From Thermoanaerobacter uzonensis DSM 18761 (GTDB lineage: Bacteria; Bacillota; Thermoanaerobacteria; Thermoanaerobacterales; Thermoanaerobacteraceae), in the NCBI RefSeq assembly GCF_900129115.1, contig NZ_FQUR01000010.1, positions 62,001 to 126,000 of the forward strand: a stretch of DNA of 64,000 nucleotides. The letters are read 5' to 3'. The notes beneath the pieces are model-generated. The model saw only the letters and a list, made by a program, of their open reading frames with translations. It searched no databases and was not told where the DNA came from. Below are positions 51,636 through 61,255 of the stretch, piece by piece. Each line of letters starts with the position of its first letter. Position 1 is the stretch's first letter. The translations under genes and the position numbers were made by a program.

Positions 51636-51647
51636 GGGGGATAATAG

Positions 51648-53723
51648 ATATATCCAACCATATCTTTAAAGAGAAGAATTCTTTTTTTACTTTTTTTATC
51701 CTCTATAGTTGTTTTTGGACTTATACTCAGACTTTTTTGGATACAGGTGGTAAAAAGTGAAGATTATCAAAAGATGGCACTTCCTCAATGGACTTTAGAC
51801 GTATCTGTTAGTGGCAAAAGGGGAAATATATTTGATAGAAATGGCAAAGTATTAGCAGAAAATATAAGTGTAAATAAGATAAGTGTTATCCCTAAAGAAA
51901 TACCTGTTTCTCAAAGAGAAGCAGTGGCTGAAGCTTTAGCCCAAATATTAAATTTAGATAAATGGAAAGTTCTTCAAAAGATTTCTAATAAAAACTTACA
52001 AGAAGTGTTAATTGCTAAACAAGTTGATGACGAAAAGGCAGCAGAGATAAGAAAGCTTAATATAGATGGAATAATAATTTCAGAGGACATGAAAAGATTC
52101 TATCCAAATAATACTCTTGCATCTCATGTCTTAGGCTTTACTGGAATTGACAATCAGGGTTTAGATGGTATTGAATTAGCATTTGACAACTTTTTAAGAG
52201 GTATTCCAGGAAGAATTACTACTCCAATGGATGCTATAGGTAGAAAGATGGATGTGGGAGAGGAAGAATATTTTGAACCTCTTCCAGGTTATAATGTAGT
52301 GCTTACAATAGATGAGACTATTCAGCATTTTACAGAAAAGGCTCTTAACCAAGCGATGGTTAATTCTAGGCCTTCAAAGGGAGCGGTAGCTATTGTTATG
52401 GACCCCAAAACAGGGGAAATATTGGCTTTGGCTAATAGACCAAATTTTAATCCTAATAATCCTTTTGAAGGACCGCAGGAGGAATGGTATAAAGCTTGGC
52501 GAAATAAAGCTATTTCTGATTCTTATGAACCTGGTTCTGTTTTTAAGACAATTACTGCTTCTGCAGCTCTAGAAGAAAAACTTGTAGGTCTTAATGAACA
52601 GTTTTATTGTCCGGGCTATACCACAGTTGCTGGACATAGAATAAATTGCTGGGCTACTCATGGCAGTGAAAATTTTGTTCAAGGTGTTCAAAATTCCTGC
52701 AACGTAGTTTTTGTGACGTTAGGACAAAGGTTAGGAGTAGAAAAACTCTATAAATACATACATGATTTTGGATTTGGACAAAGGACAGGAATATTTCTTC
52801 CTGGTGAAGCTCCAGGCCTTGTATTGGCAGAAAGTAATGTTGGGCCTGTTGAGTTGGCCACTAATTCTTTTGGGCAAGGTATTGCTGTGACGCCTCTTCA
52901 GATGATTACTGCTGTCTCTGCAATAGCCAATGGAGGGAAATTGATGCAACCTATAATTGTGAAATCAATTGTAGATCCAAATGGAAAAGTAGTGAAGGAA
53001 TTCAAACCAAAAGTAGTGAGGCAGGTCATTTCTGAAGAGACATCTTCTACAATGAGAGAAATACTAAAAAGTGTAGTGTCAGAGGGAACGGGAAAAGCAG
53101 GATATATTGAAGGATTTGATGTAGCTGGAAAGACTGGTACTACAGAAAAATATATGCCAGGAAAATATGTGGCATCTTTTATAGGTTTTGCACCAGCGGA
53201 GGATCCAAAAGTTATTGTGTTGGTGGTAATAGATGAGCCTAATAATCCGGAAACCCATTTTGGAAGCCAATTGGCTGCCCCTGTAGTAAAGAGCATTTTA
53301 GAAGATACCTTAAGATATTTGGAAGTACAGCCAAGAGGAATAGAAAAACCTGCATCGGTTGTGGTACCGGATGTGAGGAATATGAAACTTTACGAAGCAG
53401 AGAACATTATTTTGTCGAATAAACTTAATTTTATAATAGAAGGAAATGGAGATACCGTTTTTGACCAAATGCCTATACCAGGAGCAATTGTAGAAGAAAA
53501 CACACAAGTTATTTTGTACTTAAATGCTGAAAAAATACAAGAAGTAGTAATCCCTGATTTAACTGGTAAGAGTGTAAAAGAAGCTACAGAAATTCTAAAT
53601 TCTTTAGGACTTAAAATAAGAATAAAAGGCAGTGGTTTTGCTGTAAATCAAAGTCCGAAAGAAGGTACGATTTTGAAAAAAGGTGAAACTGTAGAAGTGG
53701 AGTTTAGGCCTAAGGAAAATTAA
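51648..53723 (+). CDS. spoVD: Sporulation-type penicillin-binding protein SpoVD (AUA start)
   Basis: A class B transpeptidase for spore cortex or septal peptidoglycan. The catalytic motifs are SVFK in EPGSVFKTITA, SCN in VQNSCNVVF and KTGTTEK; two PASTA domains end the protein (about 565-691), as in SpoVD. No ATG, GTG or TTG lies in frame between the stop at 51645 and GTG 51747. Starting there would delete the only membrane helix. A GGGGGG ribosome binding site (51635-51640) stands 7 nt before ATA 51648, and the reading from it, IYPTISLKRRILFLLFLSSI, restores the anchor. I therefore annotate the rare AUA start; a strain mutation or sequence error from AUG is the alternative. Confidence 0.85.
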   Translation: MYPTISLKRRILFLLFLSSIVVFGLILRLFWIQVVKSEDYQKMALPQWTLDVSVSGKRGNIFDRNGKVLAENISVNKISVIPKEIPVSQREAVAEALAQILNLDKWKVLQKISNKNLQEVLIAKQVDDEKAAEIRKLNIDGIIISEDMKRFYPNNTLASHVLGFTGIDNQGLDGIELAFDNFLRGIPGRITTPMDAIGRKMDVGEEEYFEPLPGYNVVLTIDETIQHFTEKALNQAMVNSRPSKGAVAIVMDPKTGEILALANRPNFNPNNPFEGPQEEWYKAWRNKAISDSYEPGSVFKTITASAALEEKLVGLNEQFYCPGYTTVAGHRINCWATHGSENFVQGVQNSCNVVFVTLGQRLGVEKLYKYIHDFGFGQRTGIFLPGEAPGLVLAESNVGPVELATNSFGQGIAVTPLQMITAVSAIANGGKLMQPIIVKSIVDPNGKVVKEFKPKVVRQVISEETSSTMREILKSVVSEGTGKAGYIEGFDVAGKTGTTEKYMPGKYVASFIGFAPAEDPKVIVLVVIDEPNNPETHFGSQLAAPVVKSILEDTLRYLEVQPRGIEKPASVVVPDVRNMKLYEAENIILSNKLNFIIEGNGDTVFDQMPIPGAIVEENTQVILYLNAEKIQEVVIPDLTGKSVKEATEILNSLGLKIRIKGSGFAVNQSPKEGTILKKGETVEVEFRPKEN

Positions 53724-53806
53724 ACTTCCTCTATGCAAAATCTATAATTGTGCTATACTATTTAGTGGTGGTATGCTTTTTAGATATTTTTGTGAGGAGG
53801 CCTAAC

Positions 53807-55258
53807 ATGAAACTTATAGATATTTTAAAAAGTGTTAAGTGCGAGATAAAAGGAGATCCTAATATAGACATCAGTGGGGTGTGTTACGATTCCCGTAAAG
53901 CCAAAAAGAAATATTTATTTATTGCTATAAAAGGGTTTAAAACCGATGGTATTTTATATGTGGAAGAGGCTATTAAAAATGGGGCAGTTGCTGTTGTTAC
54001 AGATAGAGAAATAAAAGAGTATCCTGGTATTACAACAGTATTAGTAGAAGATGCTCGAGTTGCCATGGCAAAAATAGCTTCTAATTTTTACAATAACCCC
54101 ACCAGCAAACTTACTTTAATTGGTGTAACAGGAACAAATGGCAAAACCTCTGTTACTTATATGCTAAAAGCGATTTTAGAAAGGCAAAATAATAAAGTGG
54201 GATTAGTAGGGACAATACAAAACATGATAGGGGATGAAGTGATACCTTCTGTACATACTACACCTGAATCATTGGATTTGCAGGAGCTTTTTAGTATTAT
54301 GGTGAACAAAGGTGTTAAGTATGTGGTTATGGAGGTATCATCTCATTCTTTAGCATTAAATAGGGTAGACGAATGTGAATTTGATATAGCAGTTTTTACC
54401 AACTTATCCCAAGACCATTTGGATTTTCACCAGAACATGGAAGAGTATGCTAAGACAAAGAGTAAGTTATTCAAGATGGCGAAGAGGGCATCGGTCATCA
54501 ATATAGATGATAAATACTCTTCTATGATGATTGAGAGTTCTAAGGCAAAAGTTTTGACTTATGGTATAAAAGATTTTGCTTATGTTATGGCAAAGGATAT
54601 TAGGAATAGTCTAAGCGGTGTAAAGTTTAAAGTGCAGATTGAAGATAAAAAAGAGGAGATTTCATTAAAAATTCCAGGAATTTTTAGCGTCTACAATGCT
54701 TTAGCTGCCATTACAGTGGCTGACTTTCTTGGTATTTCTTTGCGAAGTGTGAGAGAAGCTTTAAGTCAGGTCACAGTAAAAGGTCGATTTGAACTAGTAG
54801 AGACAGGAAAAGACTTTTATGTAATTATAGATTATGCCCATACTCCTGACGGAATACAGAATATAATGGAGGCATTGAAGGAATATAAAACCGGAAGAAA
54901 AATACTTCTTTTCGGTGCTGGAGGAGATAGAGATAAAACTAAAAGGCCTTTGATGGGAGAAGTTGCAGGGAAGTATGCGGATTTTTGCATTTTGACTTCA
55001 GATAATCCTCGTTCGGAAGACCCAAGAGAAATAATTTCACAAATTGAGGAAGGCATAAAAAAGACTGATTGTCCTTATGTTGTAATAGAAAATAGAAAAG
55101 AAGCAATAAGGTACGCTCTAACTAATGCTCAAAAAGACGATGTAATAATACTTGCAGGCAAAGGTCACGAAACCTATCAAGTTATAGGAAATGAGGTTAT
55201 TCCTTTTGATGAGAGAGAAATAGTTAAAGAAATTTTGTCTGAAGGCGGTAATAAATAA
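53807..55258 (+). CDS. murE: UDP-MurNAc-tripeptide synthetase (meso-DAP-type)
   Basis: Adds the third residue of the peptidoglycan stem. 483 aa with GVTGTNGKTSVTYML (P-loop), TTPESLDLQELF, VSSHSLALNRV and DNPRSEDP; the DNPR motif marks meso-diaminopimelate specificity. GAGGAGG upstream fixes ATG 53807; the reading from 53750 is not supported. The murF start overlaps its stop by one base. Confidence 0.96.
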   Translation: MKLIDILKSVKCEIKGDPNIDISGVCYDSRKAKKKYLFIAIKGFKTDGILYVEEAIKNGAVAVVTDREIKEYPGITTVLVEDARVAMAKIASNFYNNPTSKLTLIGVTGTNGKTSVTYMLKAILERQNNKVGLVGTIQNMIGDEVIPSVHTTPESLDLQELFSIMVNKGVKYVVMEVSSHSLALNRVDECEFDIAVFTNLSQDHLDFHQNMEEYAKTKSKLFKMAKRASVINIDDKYSSMMIESSKAKVLTYGIKDFAYVMAKDIRNSLSGVKFKVQIEDKKEEISLKIPGIFSVYNALAAITVADFLGISLRSVREALSQVTVKGRFELVETGKDFYVIIDYAHTPDGIQNIMEALKEYKTGRKILLFGAGGDRDKTKRPLMGEVAGKYADFCILTSDNPRSEDPREIISQIEEGIKKTDCPYVVIENRKEAIRYALTNAQKDDVIILAGKGHETYQVIGNEVIPFDEREIVKEILSEGGNK

Positions 55259-56640
55259 TGGAACTTTTAATAGATGAAATTGTAAGGGCTACTGAGGGAA
55301 AATTGATAAAAGGAAGTTTAAAGGATAAAGTAATAGGCATTTCAACTGATTCGAGAAAAGTCAAAAAAGATGAATTATTTATCCCTTTGAAAGGGGAAAA
55401 ATACGATGGAGAAGATTTCGTAAAAGATGCAATAGACAAAGGCGCTATTGCAGTTATTACTGCGAGGTTGGAAAATGTAGAGTGTTTGAAAGATTTTTCA
55501 GTTGATGTCATTTACGTTAATGAGACTTTAGAAGCTTTGCATAAAATTGCTTCTTATTATAGAAAAAAATTCAATATTCCTTTTATTGCTGTAACAGGTA
55601 GCAGCGGAAAAACTACTACGAAAGATATGATTGCACAAATATTGTCTAAAAAGTATAAAGTTTTGAAAACAGAGGGAAATTTTAATAATGAAATTGGCTT
55701 ACCATTGACAATTTTTAACTTAGAAGATACTCATCAGATTGCGGTAGTGGAAATGGGAATGAGCGGCTTTGGAGAAATTAGGAGACTAAAGAATATTGCA
55801 GAGCCTCAAGTAGCAGTTTTTACAAATATAGGAGTTGCTCATATTGAAAAATTAGGTTCAAAGGAAAATATATTAAAAGCAAAAACGGAGTTGATTGAAA
55901 ATTTTAATGAGGAAAATGTGATTGTATTAAATGCAGATGATGATATGCTATCAAAAATTCCTCTGCAGTATTCAAGTAAGTATTACAGATATGGTATAAA
56001 AAGTGGAGAAATTAAAGCTTGCGATATAGAAAAAGGAGAAAAAGATATAAAATATACTTTAAAATATAAAAATTTGGAGAAAGAAATAAAGCTTTCAGTA
56101 CCAGGTATTCATAATGTGTATAATTCTCTTGCTGCTATTTGTGTTGGATTAGAGTTTGGTATCGATGTAGAAGACATGGCAGAGGCTTTAAAAGATTTCC
56201 AACCAGGCAAAATGAGGCTTAATATAATAGAAAAAGGTGATATAAAAATTATTGATGATGTATATAATGCTAATCCAGATTCTATGAAAGCAGCTTTAAG
56301 CGTATTAAGGGATTTACCTGCTAAGAGAAAAATAGCAGTTTTAGGAGATATGCTGGAATTAGGTGAGTATGCAGTAGAAGCTCACAAAGAAATAGGAAAA
56401 TTGGTGGCAGATAGCCATATAGATATTTTGATAACCTCTGGTGATATGTCGAAATATATTGCAGAAGAATCCAAGGTTTGTGGGATGAAAGAGAATACTA
56501 TTTTTGTTTGTAACACTAATAAAGAGGTTAAGGAAATTTTGAAAGATATTATCAAACAAGGAGATTCAATTTTAATAAAAGGTTCAAGAGGTATGAAAAT
56601 GGAACAAATAGTACAATTTTTGCAGGAGAGGGTAAAATAA
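55258..56640 (+). CDS. murF: UDP-MurNAc-tripeptide:D-Ala-D-Ala ligase
   Basis: Completes the cytoplasmic pentapeptide. 460 aa with an N-terminal UDP-binding domain (STDSRKVKKDELFIPLKGEKYDG in two parts), ATP-binding GSSGKTTTKDMI, NNEIGLPLT and DDVYNANPDSM. The start is coupled to murE (TAATG), and mraY follows after one base. Confidence 0.96.
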   Translation: MELLIDEIVRATEGKLIKGSLKDKVIGISTDSRKVKKDELFIPLKGEKYDGEDFVKDAIDKGAIAVITARLENVECLKDFSVDVIYVNETLEALHKIASYYRKKFNIPFIAVTGSSGKTTTKDMIAQILSKKYKVLKTEGNFNNEIGLPLTIFNLEDTHQIAVVEMGMSGFGEIRRLKNIAEPQVAVFTNIGVAHIEKLGSKENILKAKTELIENFNEENVIVLNADDDMLSKIPLQYSSKYYRYGIKSGEIKACDIEKGEKDIKYTLKYKNLEKEIKLSVPGIHNVYNSLAAICVGLEFGIDVEDMAEALKDFQPGKMRLNIIEKGDIKIIDDVYNANPDSMKAALSVLRDLPAKRKIAVLGDMLELGEYAVEAHKEIGKLVADSHIDILITSGDMSKYIAEESKVCGMKENTIFVCNTNKEVKEILKDIIKQGDSILIKGSRGMKMEQIVQFLQERVK

Positions 56641-56641
56641 A

Positions 56642-57592
56642 ATGTTACAAAAGATAATTTTGGCTACAGTTGTTGCTTTTGTGCTAAGCTTGGTGTCTGG
56701 TCCTCTTTTTATACCTTATCTTAGAAAATTAAAATTTGGGCAAAAAGTAAGGGAAGATGGGCCTAAAAGCCATTTAAAAAAATCCGGAACCCCTACAATG
56801 GGTGGGATAATGTTTATTACAGCCACAGTTATTTCTACTTTAATTTTTTCTCATTGGAACAAATATTTGTCAATTTTGTTATTAGGTTTTTTGGGCTATG
56901 GTTTAATAGGATTTGCAGATGATTTTCTAAAGGTTTATTTTAAGAGGCCTTTAGGTTTAAAAGCGAGAGAAAAACTTATTGGACAGTTTTTACTTGCGAC
57001 AATCATTTCATATTTTGCTCAAAAATATGTGGGAACAGAAGTGATTTTTCCTTTTTTAAAAACTACTATTGACCTTGGCAATTTATATATTCCTTTTATG
57101 GTTTTTGTAATAGTTGGAACAGTAAACAGCGTAAATTTGACAGATGGGCTTGATGGATTAGCAGCTGGTGTATCTTTTATTGTTATGGCTTTTTTCACTA
57201 TGACAGCTTTATTTTTAAATAATATAACTTATGGGGCTTTTAGCGCTGCTTTGACAGGAGGATTGTTGGGATTTTTGAGGTATAATCGTCATCCCGCAGA
57301 GGTTTTTATGGGAGATACTGGTTCCTTAGCTATTGGAGGAGCTATAGCTACTGCCGCGGTTTTGACTAAATTGCCCTTGATTTTGCCCTTATTAGGCATT
57401 ATTTATGTGGCTGAAGCTCTTTCAGTGATTATTCAGGTATTGTCTTTTAGATTGTTTAGTAAAAGGGTTTTTAAAATGAGTCCTTTACACCATCATTTTG
57501 AATTGTCAGGTTGGCAAGAACAAAATGTAGTCTACGCTTTTTGGATTGTTACTCTAATTGCTATGTTTATATCTTTTTATAGTTTAAGCTAA
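56642..57592 (+). CDS. mraY: Phospho-MurNAc-pentapeptide translocase
   Basis: The membrane enzyme that makes lipid I from UDP-MurNAc-pentapeptide and undecaprenyl phosphate. 316 aa, about 10 transmembrane helices, with KKSGTPTMGG, the catalytic Asp pair in FADDFLKV, NLTDGLDGLAAG, MGDTGSL and SPLHHHFE. Its position in the dcw order is standard. Confidence 0.97.
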   Translation: MLQKIILATVVAFVLSLVSGPLFIPYLRKLKFGQKVREDGPKSHLKKSGTPTMGGIMFITATVISTLIFSHWNKYLSILLLGFLGYGLIGFADDFLKVYFKRPLGLKAREKLIGQFLLATIISYFAQKYVGTEVIFPFLKTTIDLGNLYIPFMVFVIVGTVNSVNLTDGLDGLAAGVSFIVMAFFTMTALFLNNITYGAFSAALTGGLLGFLRYNRHPAEVFMGDTGSLAIGGAIATAAVLTKLPLILPLLGIIYVAEALSVIIQVLSFRLFSKRVFKMSPLHHHFELSGWQEQNVVYAFWIVTLIAMFISFYSLS

Positions 57593-57604
57593 GGAGTGCA
57601 AATT

Positions 57605-58969
57605 ATGGAGCTAAAGGGTAAAAAAATTTTTGTAGCAGGTTTAGGAGTTAGCGGAATAGCTTTGTGTAAAGTGTTGTACAGCTTAGAAGCAAAAGTAATA
57701 GCTTATGATGAAAAAGAATATTATGTGTTAAAAGAAAATTTAGAAGAAGTTAAAAGTTTGCCTGTAGATTTTAGGTTTGGTAGATTCAAAAAGGAATTTT
57801 TAGAAGGTGTGGATTTGGTTGTTTTAAGTCCAGGTGTTCCTACAGATTCGGATATAGTAAAAACAGCACAGCAAAAAAAAATTGAAGTATGGGGAGAAGT
57901 AGAGTTTGCATATAAATTTTCTAAAGCTCCTATTTATGCAATTACAGGTACAAATGGTAAGACAACTACTACTTCTTTATTAGGTGAAATGTTTAAAAAT
58001 GCGGGGAGAAAGGTATATGTTGCGGGGAATATAGGTTATCCACTTATTTACGCTACTATGGAAGCAACAGAAGGAGATTTTATAGTAGCAGAGATTAGCA
58101 GCTTTCAATTAGAGACTGTAAAAGAGTTTAAACCCAAAATAAGCTGTATAATAAATATTACCCCTGATCATTTAAACAGACATAAAACTTTTGAAAATTA
58201 TAGAGATATAAAAGGAAGAATTTTTGAAAATCAACGAGAAAATGAATATACTGTTCTAAATTTCGATGACCCTGTTACTTGGAGTCTAAAAAATAAGGCT
58301 AAATGCAGAGTTTTTCCTTTTAGTAGAAAAAGTTCATTAGAAAATGGGGCATATGTAAAAGATGGAAGTATTTATATAAGTGTTAATGGAAATGCTAAAA
58401 AAATTATTAACATAGAGGAAATTTATATTCCTGGAGAACACAATTTAGAGAATGCATTAGCTGCTTCTTCAGTAGCATATCTTTCAGGAATTAATGTAGA
58501 TGTTATTGCAAATACTTTAAAAACTTTTAAAGGCGTGGAACATAGGATTGAGTTTGTTGATGAAATAAATGGTATAAAATTTTACAACGATTCTAAAGGG
58601 ACTAACCCAGACGCCTCAATTAAAGCGATACAAGCGCTAAAAACCCCTATAGTTTTAATTGCTGGTGGTTATGATAAAGGTAGTGAATTTGATGAGTTTG
58701 TAAAAGCCTTTAATGGGAAAGTAAAGAAATTGATTTTGATAGGGCAAACTGCAAAAAAAATCAGAGATACTGCAAGGAAGTATTCTTATCCTGAAAATGA
58801 CATATTTTTTGCTAGTACTCTAGAAGAAGCCGTTAAAAAAGCTTATGAAAGTGCGAAAGAGGGAGATAGTGTACTTTTGTCACCAGCTTGTGCCAGCTGG
58901 GATATGTTTAGGAATTTTGAGGAGAGGGGAAGAATCTTTAAAAAGGCAGTGGCAGAGTTAAGGAGGTAA
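57605..58969 (+). CDS. murD: UDP-MurNAc-L-Ala:D-Glu ligase
   Basis: Adds D-glutamate to UDP-MurNAc-L-alanine. 454 aa with VAGLGVSGIALC (UMP-binding), ITGTNGKTTTTSLLGEM, SSFQLE, NDSKGTNPDA and LSPACASWDMFRNFEERG. AAGGAG at 57591-57596 fixes ATG 57605; GTG 57596 overlaps it. Confidence 0.96.
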   Translation: MELKGKKIFVAGLGVSGIALCKVLYSLEAKVIAYDEKEYYVLKENLEEVKSLPVDFRFGRFKKEFLEGVDLVVLSPGVPTDSDIVKTAQQKKIEVWGEVEFAYKFSKAPIYAITGTNGKTTTTSLLGEMFKNAGRKVYVAGNIGYPLIYATMEATEGDFIVAEISSFQLETVKEFKPKISCIINITPDHLNRHKTFENYRDIKGRIFENQRENEYTVLNFDDPVTWSLKNKAKCRVFPFSRKSSLENGAYVKDGSIYISVNGNAKKIINIEEIYIPGEHNLENALAASSVAYLSGINVDVIANTLKTFKGVEHRIEFVDEINGIKFYNDSKGTNPDASIKAIQALKTPIVLIAGGYDKGSEFDEFVKAFNGKVKKLILIGQTAKKIRDTARKYSYPENDIFFASTLEEAVKKAYESAKEGDSVLLSPACASWDMFRNFEERGRIFKKAVAELRR

Positions 58970-58973
58970 AATA

Positions 58974-60080
58974 ATGAAAAAAAAGTATCCTGTGGATTAT
59001 GGCATTTTACTCATAGTTTTAATACTAGTCTCTATTGGTGTAATTATGGTCTTTAGTGCTAGTTCTGCCAGTGCTGAGTACATGTACAATGACCCTTATT
59101 ATTTTTTGAAAAGGCAATTGTTATGGGTAATATTAGGTTTTTTTGCTATGGTTTTTATGATGAATTTTGATTACATTATTTTAAAAAAGATAGCTGGTCC
59201 TTTGCTTATTATTTCGATTGGATTGCTTGTTGCAGTCTTAATTCCTGGAATAGGAGTTGAAAGATATAATGCGACCAGATGGATAGGAGTTGGAAGCTTT
59301 ACAATACAGCCTTCTGAAGTGGCAAAATATGCTCTTATTATATACTTTGCAAAACATTTTGACAAACATCCTGATTATGCAAAAAGTTTCAAAAAAGGAG
59401 TTATGCCTGTTTTAGGATTGGCAGGATTGTTTTTTGGTCTTATAATGTTACAGCCTAATTTTAGTACAGCTGGTATTATATTCATTGTGGCTGTAATAAT
59501 TCTCTTTGTAGCAGGTGCTAAATTATCTTTTATGGGAGCTTTATTTGGAGCAGGAATTGGGGCAGCAGTTGTTGTTTTTTCATCTTTTAAGTATATACGG
59601 GAAAGGGTATTTACATTTTTAAATCCGTGGCAGGATATTCAAAAATCTGGGTATCAAATTGTACAATCCCTTTATGCTTTAGGCTCTGGAGGATTATTCG
59701 GAGTAGGACTTGGAGGAAGCAGACAAAAACTTATGTATCTGCCTATGCCTCACAATGATTTTATATTCGCCATAATTGGAGAAGAATTAGGACTTGTAGG
59801 TACAGTTACTATACTTTTGATGTTTTTATACCTTATTTTGCGAGGTTTGAGAGTGGCAGCGAAAGCTCCGGATATGTTTGGATGTATTTTAGCTACAGGA
59901 ATTACAACTCTTATAGGAATACAAACACTTATAAATGTTGCAGTTGTAACTTCTTCTATGCCACCTACAGGGGTGTCTCTTCCTTTTATAAGTTATGGAG
60001 GCACTTCTACTGTTATTATGATGGCAGGAGTAGGAATACTATTAAATGTTTCACGATATGCAAGTTTAGATAGGAGTTGA
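58974..60080 (+). CDS. spoVE: SEDS glycosyltransferase SpoVE/FtsW
   Basis: A 368-aa, 10-helix membrane glycosyltransferase that polymerises lipid II together with a class B PBP, here probably SpoVD. SEDS motifs are VMVFSASSASAE, GVERYNATRWIGVGSFTIQPSE (in parts), PHNDFIFAIIGEELG and PPTGVSLPFISYGGTS. Sequence alone does not separate SpoVE from FtsW; the SpoVD neighbour and cluster order favour SpoVE. Confidence 0.92.
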   Translation: MKKKYPVDYGILLIVLILVSIGVIMVFSASSASAEYMYNDPYYFLKRQLLWVILGFFAMVFMMNFDYIILKKIAGPLLIISIGLLVAVLIPGIGVERYNATRWIGVGSFTIQPSEVAKYALIIYFAKHFDKHPDYAKSFKKGVMPVLGLAGLFFGLIMLQPNFSTAGIIFIVAVIILFVAGAKLSFMGALFGAGIGAAVVVFSSFKYIRERVFTFLNPWQDIQKSGYQIVQSLYALGSGGLFGVGLGGSRQKLMYLPMPHNDFIFAIIGEELGLVGTVTILLMFLYLILRGLRVAAKAPDMFGCILATGITTLIGIQTLINVAVVTSSMPPTGVSLPFISYGGTSTVIMMAGVGILLNVSRYASLDRS

Positions 60081-60087
60081 TGGACAG

Positions 60088-61182
60088 TTGAAATATCTGT
60101 TTGCTGGTGGAGGTACTGGAGGGCATATTTATCCTGCCATAGCCATTGCTAGGGAAATATTAAAAAATGAAAAAGATGCTCAAATTTTATTTGTAGGTAC
60201 AAAAAAAGGTTTAGAAAATGAGTTAGTACCAAGAGAAGGCTTTGAATTTAAGACAATTACTGTGCAGGGATTTAAAAGAAAATTATCGTTGGATACATTA
60301 AAAACTATTTATAAAGCAGTGGTGGGGCTTAAGGACGCAAATGATATTTTAAAAGAATTCAAACCGAATGTGGTAATTGGAACAGGGGGATATGTCTGTG
60401 GTCCTGTTTTAATGATGGCGGCTTTAAAAGGGATACCTACTTTGATTCATGAACAAAATGCTTTTCCAGGCCTTACAAATAAGGTACTATCACGTTTTGT
60501 GAAGGTAGTAGCAGTAAGTTTTGAAGAATCAGTTAAATATTTTAAAAATAAAGAAAAAGTTGTGGTAACAGGTAATCCAATTAGAAGAGAATTGTTAGAA
60601 ATTACTAAAGAAGAAGGCTTGAAAAATTTGGGTTTTTATCGTGATAAACCTTTAATAGTATCAGTTGGAGGAAGCAGAGGGGCAGAGAAAATCAATTCTA
60701 CAATGGTAGAGTTTTTAAAATTGAAAGATAAAAACTTGCAAGTTTTAATAATTACAGGAACTAATCAATATGAAAAAGTGTTAGAAAATGTTAAAATTGA
60801 AACTATAGATATAGATGAAACAGTTAAAATAATTCCTTATTGTCACAATATGCAGGATGTATATGCTGCTGCAGATATTATAATCTGTAGGGCTGGGGCT
60901 ATTACTTTGTCAGAAATTACTGCAAAAGGTGTTGCTTCAATCTTGATTCCTTCTCCTTATGTTGCTAATAATCACCAAGAGTATAACGCCCGGGTGTTAG
61001 AAAAAGCCGAAGCTTCTTATGTTATATTAGAAAAGGATTTGACAGCAGAAGAATTGTACAAAAAAATTAAATATCTTTTGGAGAATCCTCAAGTACTTTC
61101 GAAAATGAGAGATAATGCACGAAAAATTTCTAAAATTGATGCTGCTGAGAAGATATACAAGCTTATAAAAAGTATAACTTAA
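60088..61182 (+). CDS. murG: Undecaprenyl-PP-MurNAc-pentapeptide GlcNAc transferase
   Basis: Forms lipid II at the inner face of the membrane. 364 aa with GGGTGGHIYPAIAIA, IHEQNAFPGLTNK, VSVGGSRGAEKIN and CRAGAITLSEI. The start is TTG 60088, 7 bp after spoVE. The N-terminal sequence MKYLFAGGGTGG supports it. Confidence 0.96.
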   Translation: MKYLFAGGGTGGHIYPAIAIAREILKNEKDAQILFVGTKKGLENELVPREGFEFKTITVQGFKRKLSLDTLKTIYKAVVGLKDANDILKEFKPNVVIGTGGYVCGPVLMMAALKGIPTLIHEQNAFPGLTNKVLSRFVKVVAVSFEESVKYFKNKEKVVVTGNPIRRELLEITKEEGLKNLGFYRDKPLIVSVGGSRGAEKINSTMVEFLKLKDKNLQVLIITGTNQYEKVLENVKIETIDIDETVKIIPYCHNMQDVYAAADIIICRAGAITLSEITAKGVASILIPSPYVANNHQEYNARVLEKAEASYVILEKDLTAEELYKKIKYLLENPQVLSKMRDNARKISKIDAAEKIYKLIKSIT

Positions 61183-61255
61183 TACCTTATGTAACACCCC
61201 ATCTTATTTATGCATAGTATATGGTGTAAGCTGTATTAAATTTAGGGGTGATAAG

